In this document: positions 12,033-24,120 of the stretch, piece by piece | How the letters are laid out: each line of letters begins with the position of its first letter | Numbering within the stretch: the first letter of the stretch is position 1 | DNA from: Rhodosorus marinus | Lineage: Eukaryota > Rhodophyta > Stylonematophyceae > Stylonematales > Stylonemataceae | DNA length: 64,000 bases | Assembly (NCBI GenBank): GCA_029953675.1 | Contig: JAMWBK010000004.1 | Coordinates: 3,098,501-3,162,500, forward strand | Direction of reading: 5' to 3' | The notes under the pieces: model-generated | What the model saw: only the letters and a program-made list of their open reading frames with translations | What the model was told of the DNA's origin: nothing | Database searches by the model: none | Translations under genes and position numbers: made by a program

Positions 12033-12102
12033 AGCCTAGCGTTATTAAGCAAGCATTCCATGGCCATGGGTAGTTGTAACGAGCGTCAGGAACTTCCAGA
12101 TG

Positions 12103-13995
12103 TCATTTTGGCTTCCGACGACCGCTTCCGCCACCTCCTCGAGGACGGGAAATTACTGCGGCCATGAGGTCCTCATCGATTTCATTGTCGTCAGAGTCTG
12201 AGCTCTCTAGGTTCTTGGAATCTTGACTCGTCTTGAGGCCTTTGCCCGCCTTTGCAGTTTCGCTTTGGTCCTCGTGAACCATCTAACAGGTGGGTTAAGA
12301 GGTACGTTAGGGAAAGATACTTTTTCTTGACAGGCGATTCAAGCTAGTTACAGTTGACCACCAGCAATTGAACATGCAAGCCAGCTGAGCATACGGGTGT
12401 TCTGCTTCCCGGAGACTGTTTAACGAAAGATATGGCAGTCTGAGAGTTCGCACCTCGGCATCGTTCCTTTGGAAGGTATCCGCATTCGGTAGCGGGTGTG
12501 GAGCATTCGACCGGTTATAGGAAGCAGCTAGAGTCTCAGTCGGCGCAGGCGGTGAAACTTCACGGGTATTTCCAGGCGATTTCATTTCAGTCCCGTTATC
12601 CTGTACAACATGCTCCGCTTGCTGGGCGCTGGGAGAATTAACTATGAGGGTTGGATCGGGGCAAATTGGAAATGACTTCTGGAGCATCTCGGAAGGACCT
12701 GAGAGAGAGCGAGTAAGCTCTTTTGCGAGCTTGAGGGTCCGAGCTCCAGCCATCTATGCAGGCGAAGAGTAGGGTAGCCTTCCAGTTAGCACGGAGTAGT
12801 GAGCTGGTGCTTTCACTTTAGCTGGGAGCGCGTTCTTGAAGAGCGAACTACCTTGACCATCTGGACCAGCAGCTCCAGTTCAATGCAAACTCCTCCAGGC
12901 TTTCGAATGCCGCAAATTTCCTTGTGCTCGTTCATGACAACAGATACCTTCCCCTCCATTGCCGCTTCCTCCTGCTCCGAGCACCGGAAACAAGCGAAGC
13001 GAACCACTCTCAGCAAACTGAACTGGTAAGAAAGCAGGGCCAACCCAGTTCAAAGGAAAAGCGCACCTGTGCAGATGGATCTATCAAGACAACGGCTCCA
13101 CTATCGAATAGGGCGAACGTCGTCATTATAGGCATGAAATTGATCGGTAGTGGGATTGGTTCTCTGTGAGTCACTGGATGGATGGTAACCTCTTTGCCCG
13201 ATACAGTGAAGTCCGGTCTTCGTGCATGCTTCAGAGCTGCAATAGCCGCTATCTGAGCCACATCTGAGACATTTCCACAATGGTCGAGTATCGTGATTAC
13301 AACCTTAAGGGACCAAACCTAGCGAGGGCAGTGGAGACAATCTACCTTCAGACTATACTTCTGCAGACGTTCCTTGGCTGCTGAAGTTCGAGGGCAGGGA
13401 CGTACAAGCTTGCTCGCGAGAATGCAGAGGGCTTCCGTGTCCAAGGCCCTTGAATCTCGAATTGCGCGCTCTACCTCTCGAGTTAGTAGCGGGTCTTGGT
13501 CGCTTGCGGAGCCCATCAGAAACTCAAAAGCCCGGTCCTGGTTTGCCGACGGAGAATATTCAACCTGGAAGTTGACCATCCCTGCTCAAACCCACCGCCA
13601 AGGGAGTTTTAAGTTTTTTCCATCCACGAAAATCTCAAAACCCTAGAGTTCGTGATTCTTTCCTCAACAGTTTAGCAAGCTGTTCAGGAGGTGACGTACC
13701 CTCTGAAGGTCGGTCGGGGTGAGGCAGAGTGTGCTCCACTTCAACACAAGCGAGGGCTCGGGTCATACCGATGCAAACCTTTAGAAACAGTAAAAAGAAA
13801 AAGATCCAAATCGATCAGCAAGCGCCCAAGAAGAGATCCGGATCCTCAAGTGACTTTTAGTACCTCAACGGATCCACTCGTTTGGAGTGGATGGAACGTG
13901 GTCTCCCGTATCTCATCCAAGCGCCTCCCGTCGACTCTAGTCGACGACTTGACCGCCTCATTGACAAACTGCTTCTCCGCCGTAGACACCTGCAT
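12103..13995 (-). CDS. RRP45: exosome complex component RRP45 (EXOSC9), RNase PH-like
   Basis: Seven exons. The first, 13995-13864, encodes MQVSTAEKQFVNEAVKSS and RVDGRRLDEI, the RNase PH family N-terminus. It is followed by 13778-13700 (GMTRALACVEVEH), then an exon from 13581 (MVNFQVEYSPSA, ALDTEALCILASKLV), then VVITILDHCGN, AALKHARRPDFTV, REPIPLPINFMPI and VLIDPSAQ. The fifth begins EEAAMEGKVSVVMN (HKEICGIRKPGGVCIE). The last exon, 12282-12103, is acidic (SSDSDDNEIDEDL) and ends with a GR-rich tail. Phases fit at the junctions checked. RRP45 is one of six catalytically inert RNase PH-type subunits forming the ring of the RNA exosome (3'-5' RNA processing and decay, nucleus and cytosol). 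The acidic C-terminal extension is usual for this subunit. Confidence 0.93.
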
Positions 13996-14859
13996 ACTCC
14001 ACAATCCCACCGAAGAAACAACTGCGTACTGTCTGAAGAGTCCTCACACGCATATTTTTGTGACGAGGACAACATGAACGCTGAAGAGCGTCCCTTCGAG
14101 GCCTGCGCTCTCCGCGATGAAATCGCCAAACAATCTGCTAGTATCAACAGCTTGGAGTCTATATTATGGGCTACCTTCTGAAGGGAGCTGCAAGGAAGCC
14201 TCTCTTGGGCGTTTTCTTAGCCGACGCAGTAAAGGCCACACTTGTCTCCATTCCTTTTCCACTGCGAGCACACAAGGCCGCTCACTGCCAGCGACTCTCA
14301 ACCCCCCATGGACACGGTTGAGAAAATTCGGGTCAAAACAGTGCTGCGGTAAGCAGAGGGGGGTCCTACACCACGAATGACTCTTCGTCCAAAGAGAAGC
14401 CGCAAAGCTGAGTGTGCTGCTTTGCACAACTATCATTTACGCTAGTGCATCGTATATAGCGGCCGATTATTGACGCGGATTGAAAGTGGATACGATTGTT
14501 TCGAATCGACATATCCGATTCAAAAGAGCGGTTTAACAGAATGCGGAAAATGTAAATATGGAATTTTGTGCGGCCGGACTATGTATCTAACAGGGTTTGG
14601 GCGTTTGCATCCCCCCTGCAGCGGTCTACCTCACGAGCCTCGCACCTCACGGCTGATCTGCCGAAATCGGATTTCGAGTGCTTCGACGAAGACTGCCGAG
14701 TCTCATGCAAACGAGAGTCCCTTTATTTCAAGCTCATACATCATGCCCACGACTGAGGGCATAGCCCCTCAACTGCACATGCCTTTAATCTTGATCGTTG
14801 TGGTCGGGGCGCGGCTGAATCTCTTCCGGAACGGGGGATCTACGTTTTATTCGTTGGAA
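13996..14859. other. intergenic region
   Basis: Between the 5' end of RRP45 and the 3' end of the peptidase gene. One plus-strand frame starting at 14166 (MGY,LLKGAARKPLL, LADAVKATLV; about 51 codons) looks mildly protein-like, but has no family match. No other exon seen. Confidence 0.3.
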
Positions 14860-17800
14860 CTACTTTTTGGACTCTCCTATAGAAGTCAGCACGAAGTTTA
14901 CTAGCTGAACAGTGGCATCATCGAACGCCGGCGCGTTGTCTATAGAATGGTTCGATTCCGGGTAGGAGAGGACTCGAACAGTAGTTCCGTTTCGACGCAG
15001 AGCCCTCATCCATTCCATGGATTGCTGAGGGGGAACCCGCAGGTCTTTCTCGCCGACCTGCAGTGTTTGGAGCTGTCGCCGTAAGGGCGTGCTTGATAGA
15101 ACATAATCCAGGAAATCGAATTCTTACCTGAAGCATAGTGGGTGCTTTGACGTTCTCAACGAGTGCTATCGGAGATATGGCAAGCATTTTGGCTAGGTCT
15201 TCAGCGGTAGGGGGTGGTGGGTATGAACCAGGCGCAAACTCTTTGCTTGATGCACTCTCGTAATACGACCATTCAGGGATTTCGGTTCCTCCGGCCTACG
15301 CGAATGGAATGCAAGCAAGGTTTTAAACGCAGAAACACCTAAAGCGTTCCCTCGCCTCTACATACCATTGAGGCTACATTCACAACCGGATTTCTCATGA
15401 CTGCAACCTTGAAAAGGTCTGGCCTCTGGGCTGTTAGATGTGCGCTAAGAAAACCGCCGTAGCTTCCGCCGATCACGCCTACTCGATCTCCATCAACCTG
15501 CTCCGGCGAGAACGCATTGTAGAACGCGGAACGAACAGTTAGTAATATTGAACACTTACGAGAAGGGGGAAGAAGCAACAGCAGGATTGCACGGGTGGCT
15601 TACATTGAACTCTTTAATACACCACTTCACGGCTTCCACACAGTCTTCAACATCGACAACTCCGCAGTTTCCGGGAAGTGCATCCATGTAGTCCTGGCCA
15701 CGGCCAGTTGAGCCCCGGAAGTTGACAAATACAACAGCGATATTCTGGCGAGCTAAGAGCTCGACTAGAACATTGTAAGCGACAAAGCTGGCAGAATGTG
15801 GACCACCATGGGGAAAGCAAAGCAGTGACGCCCTCTTGTCGGACGAACAAGTAGTAGGTTGCACATAGATCGCCTCGTTTCCGCTCTCGAAACGGTGGAC
15901 TTGCCAAGTCAGGGGGGCCTCCTCATGTTCTTCAGTTAAGAAACACCCTCTAAAGTTCGACGCATCCGCAAAATCATTGAACACGGCAAAGTAGAGTCTC
16001 GTCGGAGAGCGAAAGCAACTGGTAGAGAGAACCACGGTGTTGCCAAGGGCAGCTCGTACGCTTGTAGAACCCGCATTCGGAAATTCAATTTTGGTCACTT
16101 TGTTGCAACCGTCGCACTGCGTCACATCGTCGAGAGCATCGAGAAAACAAGAGGCGAGAGAAAAGAAGAGGCAGGTCAGCTGAACACATCAAAGACTCTA
16201 AGCAAAACAAGATGCGATATTCTCACGGCAGTCCTCACATCAACGATCAGGGCATAGGTAAAGCTTCCCCAGCCAGTGTCGAGAATCAAATAGCGACCGG
16301 ATTCATCTAGAAACGGCCTGTGGTCAGTACATTTCCGAGACAACAGAACAAAAGCACCTCCTGTGAGTAGCCATTCGCTCATCTCTTCGGTGATTAAGAA
16401 TCTCCAAGAGAGCTTGGCAACATCTCGCGCCGCACCTGTCAATAAGCGCCTTCCTAAAGTACAAATAGAGACCTGGGTACTCGTCTTCGGATGGGTTCCT
16501 CGGAATATCCAATATGGTTGAGGCCCGCACAGAAGTGATTCCGCTTCCTAGTTCAATGCTTCGGAGCCTCATCGACATGTTGTGAGCAAGAGTCGGTGGG
16601 CTGCTCACGAAGACAAGTCCACGGCCGTTTGGGCAGAACCGCGCACAGAGGACGTTGTAGTCACAGCCATTAGTGCTCGTGACTGGAATCGGATCTGCCT
16701 TCAGGTTTCCATCTTTTTGCCAAGCAAGTAAAGAGGCTCAAGCGTCAGCGGCGGCCCAAAGTGCCTCTCGAAGAACTGAGCCGTAGTAGCCATCCTTTTC
16801 TCCACATCAAGTCCTGTCTGGCGTGTCTCACCTGCGAAGTCTTGCCTTGGTAAAACATACAGTATGCTGGGCCTATTGAAGCTGTAATACATTCCCATGG
16901 GGGATTCTTCTCCGAATGGTTCTGCGAAGACAAAGCATAGGAGCTGTGCAGCTGCGTTGTACTGCACATCCTTGACGTCTTTGTCCGGAGTATTCCCCCC
17001 CAACCGTCTTAATCGACCATCAGTAAGATTGAGAACATGCAGCCTTGGCGATGCCTATGCAGGAGTCAGATTAATGACAACGAGTTTTGCTGGTGAAATT
17101 CGAGCAAAAACCCTCGGTCTTCGCTGGTCGGATACTATGGAAGCTGGAGATCTGGAACCCATACCTTCTTCGGGAATTTTTCACCCAAGTCCTCAATTTT
17201 TTGGTATTCGTCCAGTGTACCACTGTCAATAACTGCTGCACCAGAGCTTGCGTTCGACGACGGCTTGTTTTTTGCAGGTGCTGCGGAGTACCTATAAAGC
17301 ATTTAAAAGACGGAGAGCTCTTAGATCACTTAGCATGAGCTGCGCGAATAAGTAATGCTTCTGATAGTGTTGGCACCGAGGACTGCTCACAGTAGCTCAT
17401 CGCCAATAAACGCATGGCAACCGAAAATATCGTCAGAGAAAACGTCTCCATGGATCTCTTGTGTCTTGACTACTTTCTCGAGAAAACTTTCGTTCCATAT
17501 TTCGAGGTGATTTTCGAAGAACCTCACAGTGCGCCTACCGTACCAAAAGCGAATTGCCACCGCAACAAATCTGTCAGCTTTATGAGCCCGGTCTAAGACA
17601 AGGAGAAAGCAACATGGAATCCCGAGTCGCATTTGCTTACGGTTTTGTCACGTCCTGTTGGACGTACTCAGCAACGTAGCTAGTTTCAATAGGTGGAAAC
17701 TGAGCGACAACGTTAGCGCCTCCCCCAGTTGGCAGTTCAATAACGGACTGCTTAACAAATTTGCGGACTTTTCCCAACAAAGCATCCCTCTGACTCCAGA

Positions 17801-18022
17801 GCGATGTAGAAACTATTCGGCCGTCCTCATTTCGTCCTGGGAATACACGCAAGATCGCCTTGAGTTCCCAATCACGAGCACATTAGGTTTCAAGTCATGG
17901 CAACAAGGCGCACTCAATCGTATACTTGAGCAATCCACGGCTCGGTGGAGGAGTTGCTGATATTCATCTCCGATCTTCGTCACCACTGTATTCTTCTTCT
18001 CGTTGGCTGGCCCAGTCGCCAT
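14860..18022 (-). CDS. APEH: acylaminoacyl-peptidase (prolyl oligopeptidase family S9C)
   Basis: Multi-exon serine peptidase, about the usual 700+ aa. The start ATG at 18022 opens exon 1 (MATGPANEKKN), which ends at a phase 1 GTATAC donor and joins an exon starting RRNEDGRIVSTSLWSQRD. Propeller segments include FFENHLEIWNESFLEK and IFGCHAFIGDELL. The alpha/beta-hydrolase domain has CFPHGGPHSASF, VNFRGSTGRGQDYMDALPG, the nucleophile elbow VIGGSYGGF (Ser near 15450), the acid in GEKDLRVP and the His in PESNHSIDN. The gene ends ESKK then TAG at 14860. The enzyme removes N-acylated residues from blocked peptides in the cytosol. The arrangement V-D-D-V-x-D around LPGNCGVVDVEDCVEAVK matches animal and plant APEH. 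Some internal exon borders were not resolved. Confidence 0.9.
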
Positions 18023-19034
18023 CGCGAAACAGACTCCCAAATTGGTAGCGCCCATCAACTCCTCGCCGAGAGAACGCAGTCCAAGAAAGCTCGCCGCCTT
18101 CCCCGCACTCAACTGCGTTCTGCCAACCAAGTACGTCACGTTTACGTCTCTCGTTCACAACGATGGTGCGGATGATTTCATGGATACGCAAGCAGTCTGG
18201 TCCGATGCGGACTGAAATTCGGGCATCCAGCAGCATAGCATTCACAGTGAGACTCGTGTTTGACTCGGGTGAACCCTACGCGCGGTTCAGCCCATGAGGT
18301 GAGCAAGAAGCGCGAGCTCCAGTCGAAGGTCTACCTACATGACTCCATGTTTTGGCTTGATCCGTAATAAGGAAGCGAAGATCTGACAAATAGAGCGCTT
18401 GCCCGCTCTTAACCATGTCTACTAAGGGTCCCGCAACGTGAAACCTGTTCCAAACCATCCATTGTCCAAAATAAGGAATTTAATTGAGGTCGAGTATCTG
18501 AGAATTCAGTACTCACTCACAACACGGGATACCAACGCTTCAATGATGGGGCCGAGTTTTCGCAATTCCTTGGCTATTCTTGTTTTCTATTCTTGTCAAT
18601 GTTAGTAGTGTACAGTTTCCAGACCTATGCTCATACAGCAAGATCTGAGTCATGCTCTCGACTCTACCGAACGGAAGGTCCCCTAATCGGTTTTCGGCCC
18701 CTACAGATGGTGTTGAGGGGGGGTGGGTGGCCTCGGGATGCTAGAGGAGACGATGTGCGTGGTACCGATGGGCACTACTGTGCTGGGGTCGATACGCTGT
18801 TTCCTTGCCTCCGGTACTGCTCCCAATCGCCTGTACTCGCTAGTTGCTTGATCTTTTCCAAGAATTGCTCTTCACGCTTAAGGGCGAATCCTGTTGTAGT
18901 AGAGCATTGTTTCATCCGATCAACATTTGTTCCGGGTACTTTGAGCATTGTCTTCGGTCATCAGGTAAAACGCGGAAGGACATCCGTTTTGGCTCACCTT
19001 TGTCGGCCTCAATTATCTTCAAAAACTCAGTCAT
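17964..19034 (-). CDS. hypothetical multi-exon protein
   Basis: The start ATG at 19034 gives MTEFLKIIEADK, with a phase 1 donor at 18997. The next exon begins at an AG near 18950 in matching phase and reads VPGTNVDRMKQCSTTTGFA and LKREEQFLEKIKQLASTG. Later exons carry RIAKELRKLGPIIEALVSR, FHVAGPLVDMVKSGQALYL, FLITDQAKTWSH and NAMLLDARISVRIGPDCLR then IHEIIRTIVVNERRKR. This looks like a helical, globular protein of about 200-250 residues. No family recognised. The 3' end is uncertain: its frame stays open to 17964, overlapping the first exon of the peptidase gene in another frame. Confidence 0.45.
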
Positions 19035-19420
19035 ATCCTTTGTTCTCCCGGATCCTAGCGTGCGAAGGGAGCCAGGGTAAGCAACGGTAGTTGGCTCTTC
19101 ATCACCGGCAAGCGGTCTTAAGCGTGATACGTACGTAGTTTGACGGATAAATATGTGAGAATAGAGGACCGGCTATTCAAGGAAATGTCCTGTCACAGAG
19201 AATCAAAGCCGCGAACTCCCGTTAGATGCGGATTTTAGGCGGTAGGCTCTGGATCAGCGAAGCAATGAGTTGCGTCTGCTCCGAAATCGAAAAAGACTGC
19301 CGATAGCATGCTACCCTACGATGTGACTAGGAGGATTGTTCGAAGATTCTTGAAACATATCTATGTAAGACTTACTCCGGGTTCCTAGAAAACAGTGCAA
19401 GAAAAAAGGACAAAGACAAA

Positions 19421-20653
19421 TTAATCGAAGAGTTCAGGGTTTACTCGCTTGAGTGTTGCGGAACCCTGTTCCACTCCCGACCGACTCGTTTGAGATAGCA
19501 AGCATACCTTAGCGGAAAGGCTCTTTGCAAGCTGAAGCGCCATTTCATCATCTCCCCCTTCTGCGAAAGCTTGTGTGAATTTGGTGACGGATCTCATGCT
19601 CAACGGAAGTTTTCTCTCCAAGGACAGAGCAAACCACTACATTTCACGGTCAACATATTGAGTTTATGATCCATGCTACAAGTCAAAAGGGTTTTTAGAT
19701 TTGCGGTTGACTCTCACCTTCCTGCTTCGGCTTGGGTCTCTATTGGATCGCACGTCGTGCAGGGCTATGATCGCGTACTGTTCAGATGTGGGAACGAAAC
19801 CTACCTTCTCTCCAAACTTCAGTATGTTCACCGCAAACTTGAGAAGTGGAAAGGAAAATGTGAGAGTAAGATGGGAGGTAGCTGATCAACACTCTGGTTC
19901 CCGTCGTACAGTCGATTCTGCGCTTCTAACAGCCGTCGCGAAAGGAATCTTCCGTTGAAAAATTAACGGGGGATCTCAGGAAATACTCACGTCGTAGAGC
20001 TCTAGCCGCAAAGCAGCAAGGAAGACCTCTGTGCTGAAGATCCCGACTTCAACACTATTCCGGCGAAGTCGATTGAACATTTGGAGTGACTCCTCAAATT
20101 CTTCCCGTGTCTTCACTGCTTTGAATGCGCACTGCATTAAATGCGGAACTCGCCCTTCTCTAGCCACGTACTTCACCTGGTTTTCTGACGCCTCCTGTAC
20201 CAGCGGACAACGAACATAAAAAGCCACACAAAGCGGGAAAGGGATAGATACCTTCGTGTTCAGGTGACAGTCGTATGGATACGTACATTTGCTAACTGGA
20301 CAAAAGTTAATGAGTGATCTTACGGTAAGACTGCAACGGATGTTCAACAAATGCAGAAATTTTCCTGTGGGGACACCCTTGATCGGCTTCATATATTTTT
20401 TGCGGGGCCTGACTACATGGTCCGGTACATCATCTCGCTCTTCCGGCACGATCTGGAAAGTATCATGAAGCACTCTCCCTTCACGCTGCACCCATCCTAG
20501 CGTCTCCATTCCCAGGTTCTTCCTCGCTTCCTGCTCCTCTCTGTATATGTTTCTTTTTATTCTATGGTAGTCCCTGCTTTCATATCGCTTCTTACGCAGT
20601 AGAAACCGCGCTGCGGTGACTACCCGAGAAAACCTGATTGCAGACGTTCTCAT
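19421..20653 (-). CDS. PPR-like mitochondrial protein (putative)
   Basis: The chosen ATG at 20653 starts MRTSAIRFSRVVTAARFLLR, an Arg/Ser-rich amphipathic sequence typical of a mitochondrial presequence. A basic stretch (RIKRNIYREEQEARKNLG) follows, then an exon ending PTGKFLHLL. Further exons read HLMQCAFKAVKTREEFEES, VFLAALRLELYDV, FGEKVGFVPTSEQYAIIA, SMRSVTKFTQAFAEGGDDE and LALQ-type helices. The last exon joins GCTAAG|GTATGC to GSATLKRVNPELFD then TAA. The repeated helix pairs with A-L-x-x-x-x spacing resemble pentatricopeptide-type repeats in animal mitoribosome-associated proteins, but no diagnostic repeat is complete. Role in mitochondrial RNA or ribosome function is inference. Confidence 0.5.
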
Positions 20654-21922
20654 ATTTTCCCACAGACCTTCTCCACTCCTTAGTCCACCAAACAAAAAGG
20701 AGAAAATTCGAAACCCAGATTCACCCTCCTGTCCACCTCCCGAACCTTTGCCGTAGCTGGACTCGTCCTGTCCAGGCCCTAAGTCCAATCCACACTTTCG
20801 TTTACCACCACCTCCAAACGAGTCTCTTCCGATAGCGATGAAGTCGAGTCCCTCATTCTGCTCTCCATCTACGCACAAGGAAATAGGGGATTCTGACCGG
20901 TTTCCCCCTGATGAAGGAAAACTCAGCCATCTGCAGACCCAAGCACGGCCACGACAATCTCTGGGAATCTCTTCCGGTGCTGATTGGAGTTGGTGTGGGT
21001 ATGAGCCGGCGCCTTAGCACTCTAACCTTGGAAAGCCGTGGTTAGGATGTTAAAAGGTCATTTCGTTTCGCAGGTGATTTTAGCTCTTCTTAAGCGAGGT
21101 GCCAAGCTCTGGCTTGTAAAGCAGCCAGAATTGCTGGGGCCTCAAGTTCGTCTGCTTGCCGTAATAAAATGGCACCGAGACTTACACCGCTTGAACCAGA
21201 AACTCCTACTTAGACGGTACTAGGCTCAAAGCAGGCCTCCAACAAGACGTGTTACTGTCTTACGTTGAACGAACCCGGCTTTCGGGTTCGGCCTTTCAAG
21301 ACAACCGTCCCCTGGTGTGGACAGTTCCTGATCAGCGAGATGGGGATTTGGATGGACGGTGTCGTCTCAAGTTATCTTGCAACGGCCACAGTTGCGTTCG
21401 AGCTATTCAGTTGCCTACAGAGGTTGTATGTGCTTATGGGTTGGCGATTTGGACAGAGCTGAAACTACCCCATCCGCAATAATGGGAGATGGGATCGCCC
21501 CAACTGATTCACGGCTGTCCAGGAAGAGGCCCGTTAATTCTCAAAGAAATCCATTGGAAAACATCACGATCGGTATACAAAGTTTACACGATTAGGACTG
21601 GGAACCTTCCGGTGCTGGTGCTCAAATCTGCTCCCCAGGTGCACTCAAATGCAACTCTGGGTTGTACCTTCTACGAACGCGGAAGCACCATCTAGAACAG
21701 CCTTCCTACTGCTCGCAACCTCCGTCACACGTTCAAGGGAACCCACTCGTGCATCTACGAGAAACTACACCTGAGCACTTACACGGCAGCTAAACCGGAA
21801 GGCAACAGCTTTCTGCTTCTTACGATGACAGATAGACCTCGCTTCCGACGCGTTAGTAAGCACAACAGGCGTGTTTTGCGTTGCTTTCTGTACTGCGCAT
21901 GGGGAGCACGAACCTCACAATA
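20654..21922. other. intergenic region
   Basis: About 1.3 kb in which I see no coherent exon chain on either strand. Several short open frames at 21040-21700 overlap one another in different frames and show no domain. Between two divergently unrelated minus-strand genes. Confidence 0.3.
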
Positions 21923-23302
21923 CTAGTTTTCAGGGCTAGTGATTCCGTTGCTTGAAAACCTCTTCACAGAACTTCTTATCCTATCGTAGTACGGTGTCGC
22001 AGCGGGGAGATACTTAACCAACAACCCCTGAATTGCACCATCAAGCTGGCCCCATGCAGCACGTGAGTATGCAGAAGCTTGATATCGGACCTGCAGAAAG
22101 TTGCTATAGCCGAAAAGCATGAATAGGCCTCTCGCCCCTCTGAGAACAAGCACCGCGTGATGATGAGCGACTAGGGTACTCCGCAGCATCTTTCGTGTTC
22201 GAAGCTAAGGACCAATCATACGTACCTCGAGAAACCTGTGACGATCAAATAAATGGAGAGAAATATCTCATACTTTGCAACTGTCAAGACAAGCGCCGGC
22301 CCAGACCTCAAGACCGTCTGAAGTCGGTTCCCGAGCTCAAACCTCTCCAGGATGCTCGGAGAATTTCCAGACAACCACCGATGTAGCTCCCGCACAGAAT
22401 TTACAGCGGAGAAAATAATGATTGGCATTAAGCAAACTGGAGAGGAAGTGACTCAGTTGGTGATCGACTATGAGGACAAGCTTGAAAGAGAGATAGAGTC
22501 TTTCCCTTGGGCTCTGAATACCTTGCACATTTGGTGATTCAAAAAAAATCGTACAGTACATCAGGTAGTGGAGGTCGTCACAAGCAAGTACCTTCGACAG
22601 GTACTCCTTGTTCAACCGAGGCCTCTTTGTTCGCAAAAATCCAAAAAAAGGACACACCTTGAGTGATTCTTGATTGCTGTATATTCACAGGCGGCATGGT
22701 TTCACGAGATCCAGCTACCCCGACCACTCTTAACAATGACATGGTAAATGATAGCATCGCCACGAAGAGCGCCCTCGATACTCGCTTCCCGCTGTCTGGC
22801 AATATAATTGCGACGATTCCGAGGAGAAACGTGCCGACGTTCAAAACCATTCGCAGCTGTGCCTTCTCCACAATCCTGAGTGAAAATAATGACGACCAAG
22901 CGATGCATTAGCTTCCATCCCGTTCATTGATGTGTTCCTTTGGTCTGTAGGATAGGATATCAGTCATCTGAGGCAGGGATTCGCTTACTTCTCGAAAACA
23001 GATGGTCCGCTGCTCGAGGCCGACGTCGCTGGTCGCAAACTCGATGCCTGTGGGCTAGAGGAACTTGCGCCAGTTGCATCGTGTCTCCGCGACGTAGGTG
23101 AGCTCCCCTTTGAAGCTGGGGGCTCACGTGGCAAGTTCGCGTCAATCCTTTGCCGAAAATATCGCCTACGCAACGTCGTCTCGACATCCCCTGACGATGC
23201 TACAGTGCTGTCGAACCTCGATCTGTACTCCACAAACTCCTCGTCCGCAGCGAAATCATAGGTAATAAACTGCGCTTCCGCTTCTTCCTCTACGCTAGCC
23301 AT
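21923..23302 (-). CDS. TMEM33: TMEM33/POM33/PER33 family membrane protein with N-terminal extension
   Basis: Exon 1 (23302-22989) encodes a soluble, acidic then Ser-rich stretch (MASVEEEAEAQFITYDF, DEEFVEYRSRFDS, LRRRYFRQRIDANLPRE). It joins in phase 2 to 22875, giving SVFEKIVEKAQLRMVLN. The first membrane segment is NVGTFLLGIVAIILPDSG. Later exons give RLNKEYLSKVLACDDLHYLM and YCTIFF, then PIIIFSAVNSVRELHRWLS, RSGPALVLTVAKYEIFLSIY, and lastly FMLFGYSNFLQVRYQASAYS and GAIQGLLVKYLP. The order and the EIFL and L-RY motifs match TMEM33 of animals and Pom33/Per33 of yeast, ER and nuclear-envelope proteins that shape membrane tubules and help nuclear pore assembly. The roughly 105-residue N-terminal extension is not part of the classical family. 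Confidence 0.82.
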
Positions 23303-23796
23303 CTAGTCAACTAAGATCTCAGTTAAGAACCTGACATATGACTCCTGAAAAAAATCTCTAGCTGCGCTGGCCTCACCAGAGAACTTGTGTACAACCATAC
23401 GGCACTGTTTCTCTCACACATGGCTGCGGGCGTGCAGCACATAGAATTTACAAAGATAGGCCAGATCGGGGCATGGCTAACTATGGTAGACGCTGGGGAG
23501 GTATGGGAGCGGCAACGATTTGCAGGCGAGATATGGTTGGGCGTGTTTTCACGCGGATAGCCGCTCACAAGCAGAAGCTTTAATCTCCGGTTGCAGCGCT
23601 ATGGCAGAATCAAGAAACCCATGCAAGCCACAGGGCTCAAGATGTTTTGCGATTCTATTCTTGATTGGTAATTTTCGAAGACATCCATAGTGAGTCGAAG
23701 GCTCTTGGCGACAAGTTCCTATACATAGGACTCGGGCTGGCTGACTTTCCGGCGTGTTCAAAAGCGCGAGCGACGAATCTGAATTCCGCAGTCGTT
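23303..23796. other. intergenic region
   Basis: No exon recognised. Short minus-strand frames (23323-23568, 23549-23860) have no domain and are Ser/Pro/Cys-rich, as expected by chance. Confidence 0.3.
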
Positions 23797-24120
23797 GGCT
23801 GTTATCTAATCTAATGCAAGGCAAAATCGAAGGGCCTCTTCCAGTGGACCGAGAGAACATTGCCGGAAGAATATCTCCAAACGCAACTTAGTATTGCCAA
23901 ATCAGCTCAGCAGTTTAGCACTTCATACAAGACTAATAATTGTCGTCATCGAACAGGGCTGTTATCTCATCTAATGCAAGGCAAAATCGAAGGGCCTCTT
24001 CCAGTGGACCGAGAGAACATTGCGCAGCCGGAAGAATATCTCCAAACGCAACTTAGTATTGCCAAATCAGCTCAGCAGTTTAGCACTTCATACAAGACTA
24101 ATAATTGTCGTCATCGAACA
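23797..24120. repeat. 160-bp tandem duplication at the ABCF 3' end
   Basis: Copy 1 covers 23797-23956 and copy 2 covers 23957-24120. They are almost identical (ggctgttatct... to ...gtcgtcatcgaaca). Seen differences are one base near the start (ctaatctaatg versus ctcatctaatg) and a 5-base insertion in copy 2 (attgccggaag versus attgcgcagccggaag). Copy 2 contains the stop codon and last few codons of the ABCF gene plus its 3' flank. Copy 1 is an untranslated duplicate further downstream. The near identity suggests a recent event. Confidence 0.95.

Noticed and set aside
13882-14181. Plus-strand open frame over the start of RRP45
   Set aside because: Largely antisense to RRP45 exon 1, which has the correct RNase PH N-terminus and splice phase.
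14470-14904. 144-codon plus-strand open frame
   Set aside because: No domain or coding texture, and its end overlaps the terminal exon of the peptidase on the other strand.
17860-17900. A 23-nt intron in the peptidase gene between 17870 and 17893
   Set aside because: A normal-size intron with a GTATAC donor and a TTCCCAG acceptor gives a phase-consistent join and a better N-terminus.
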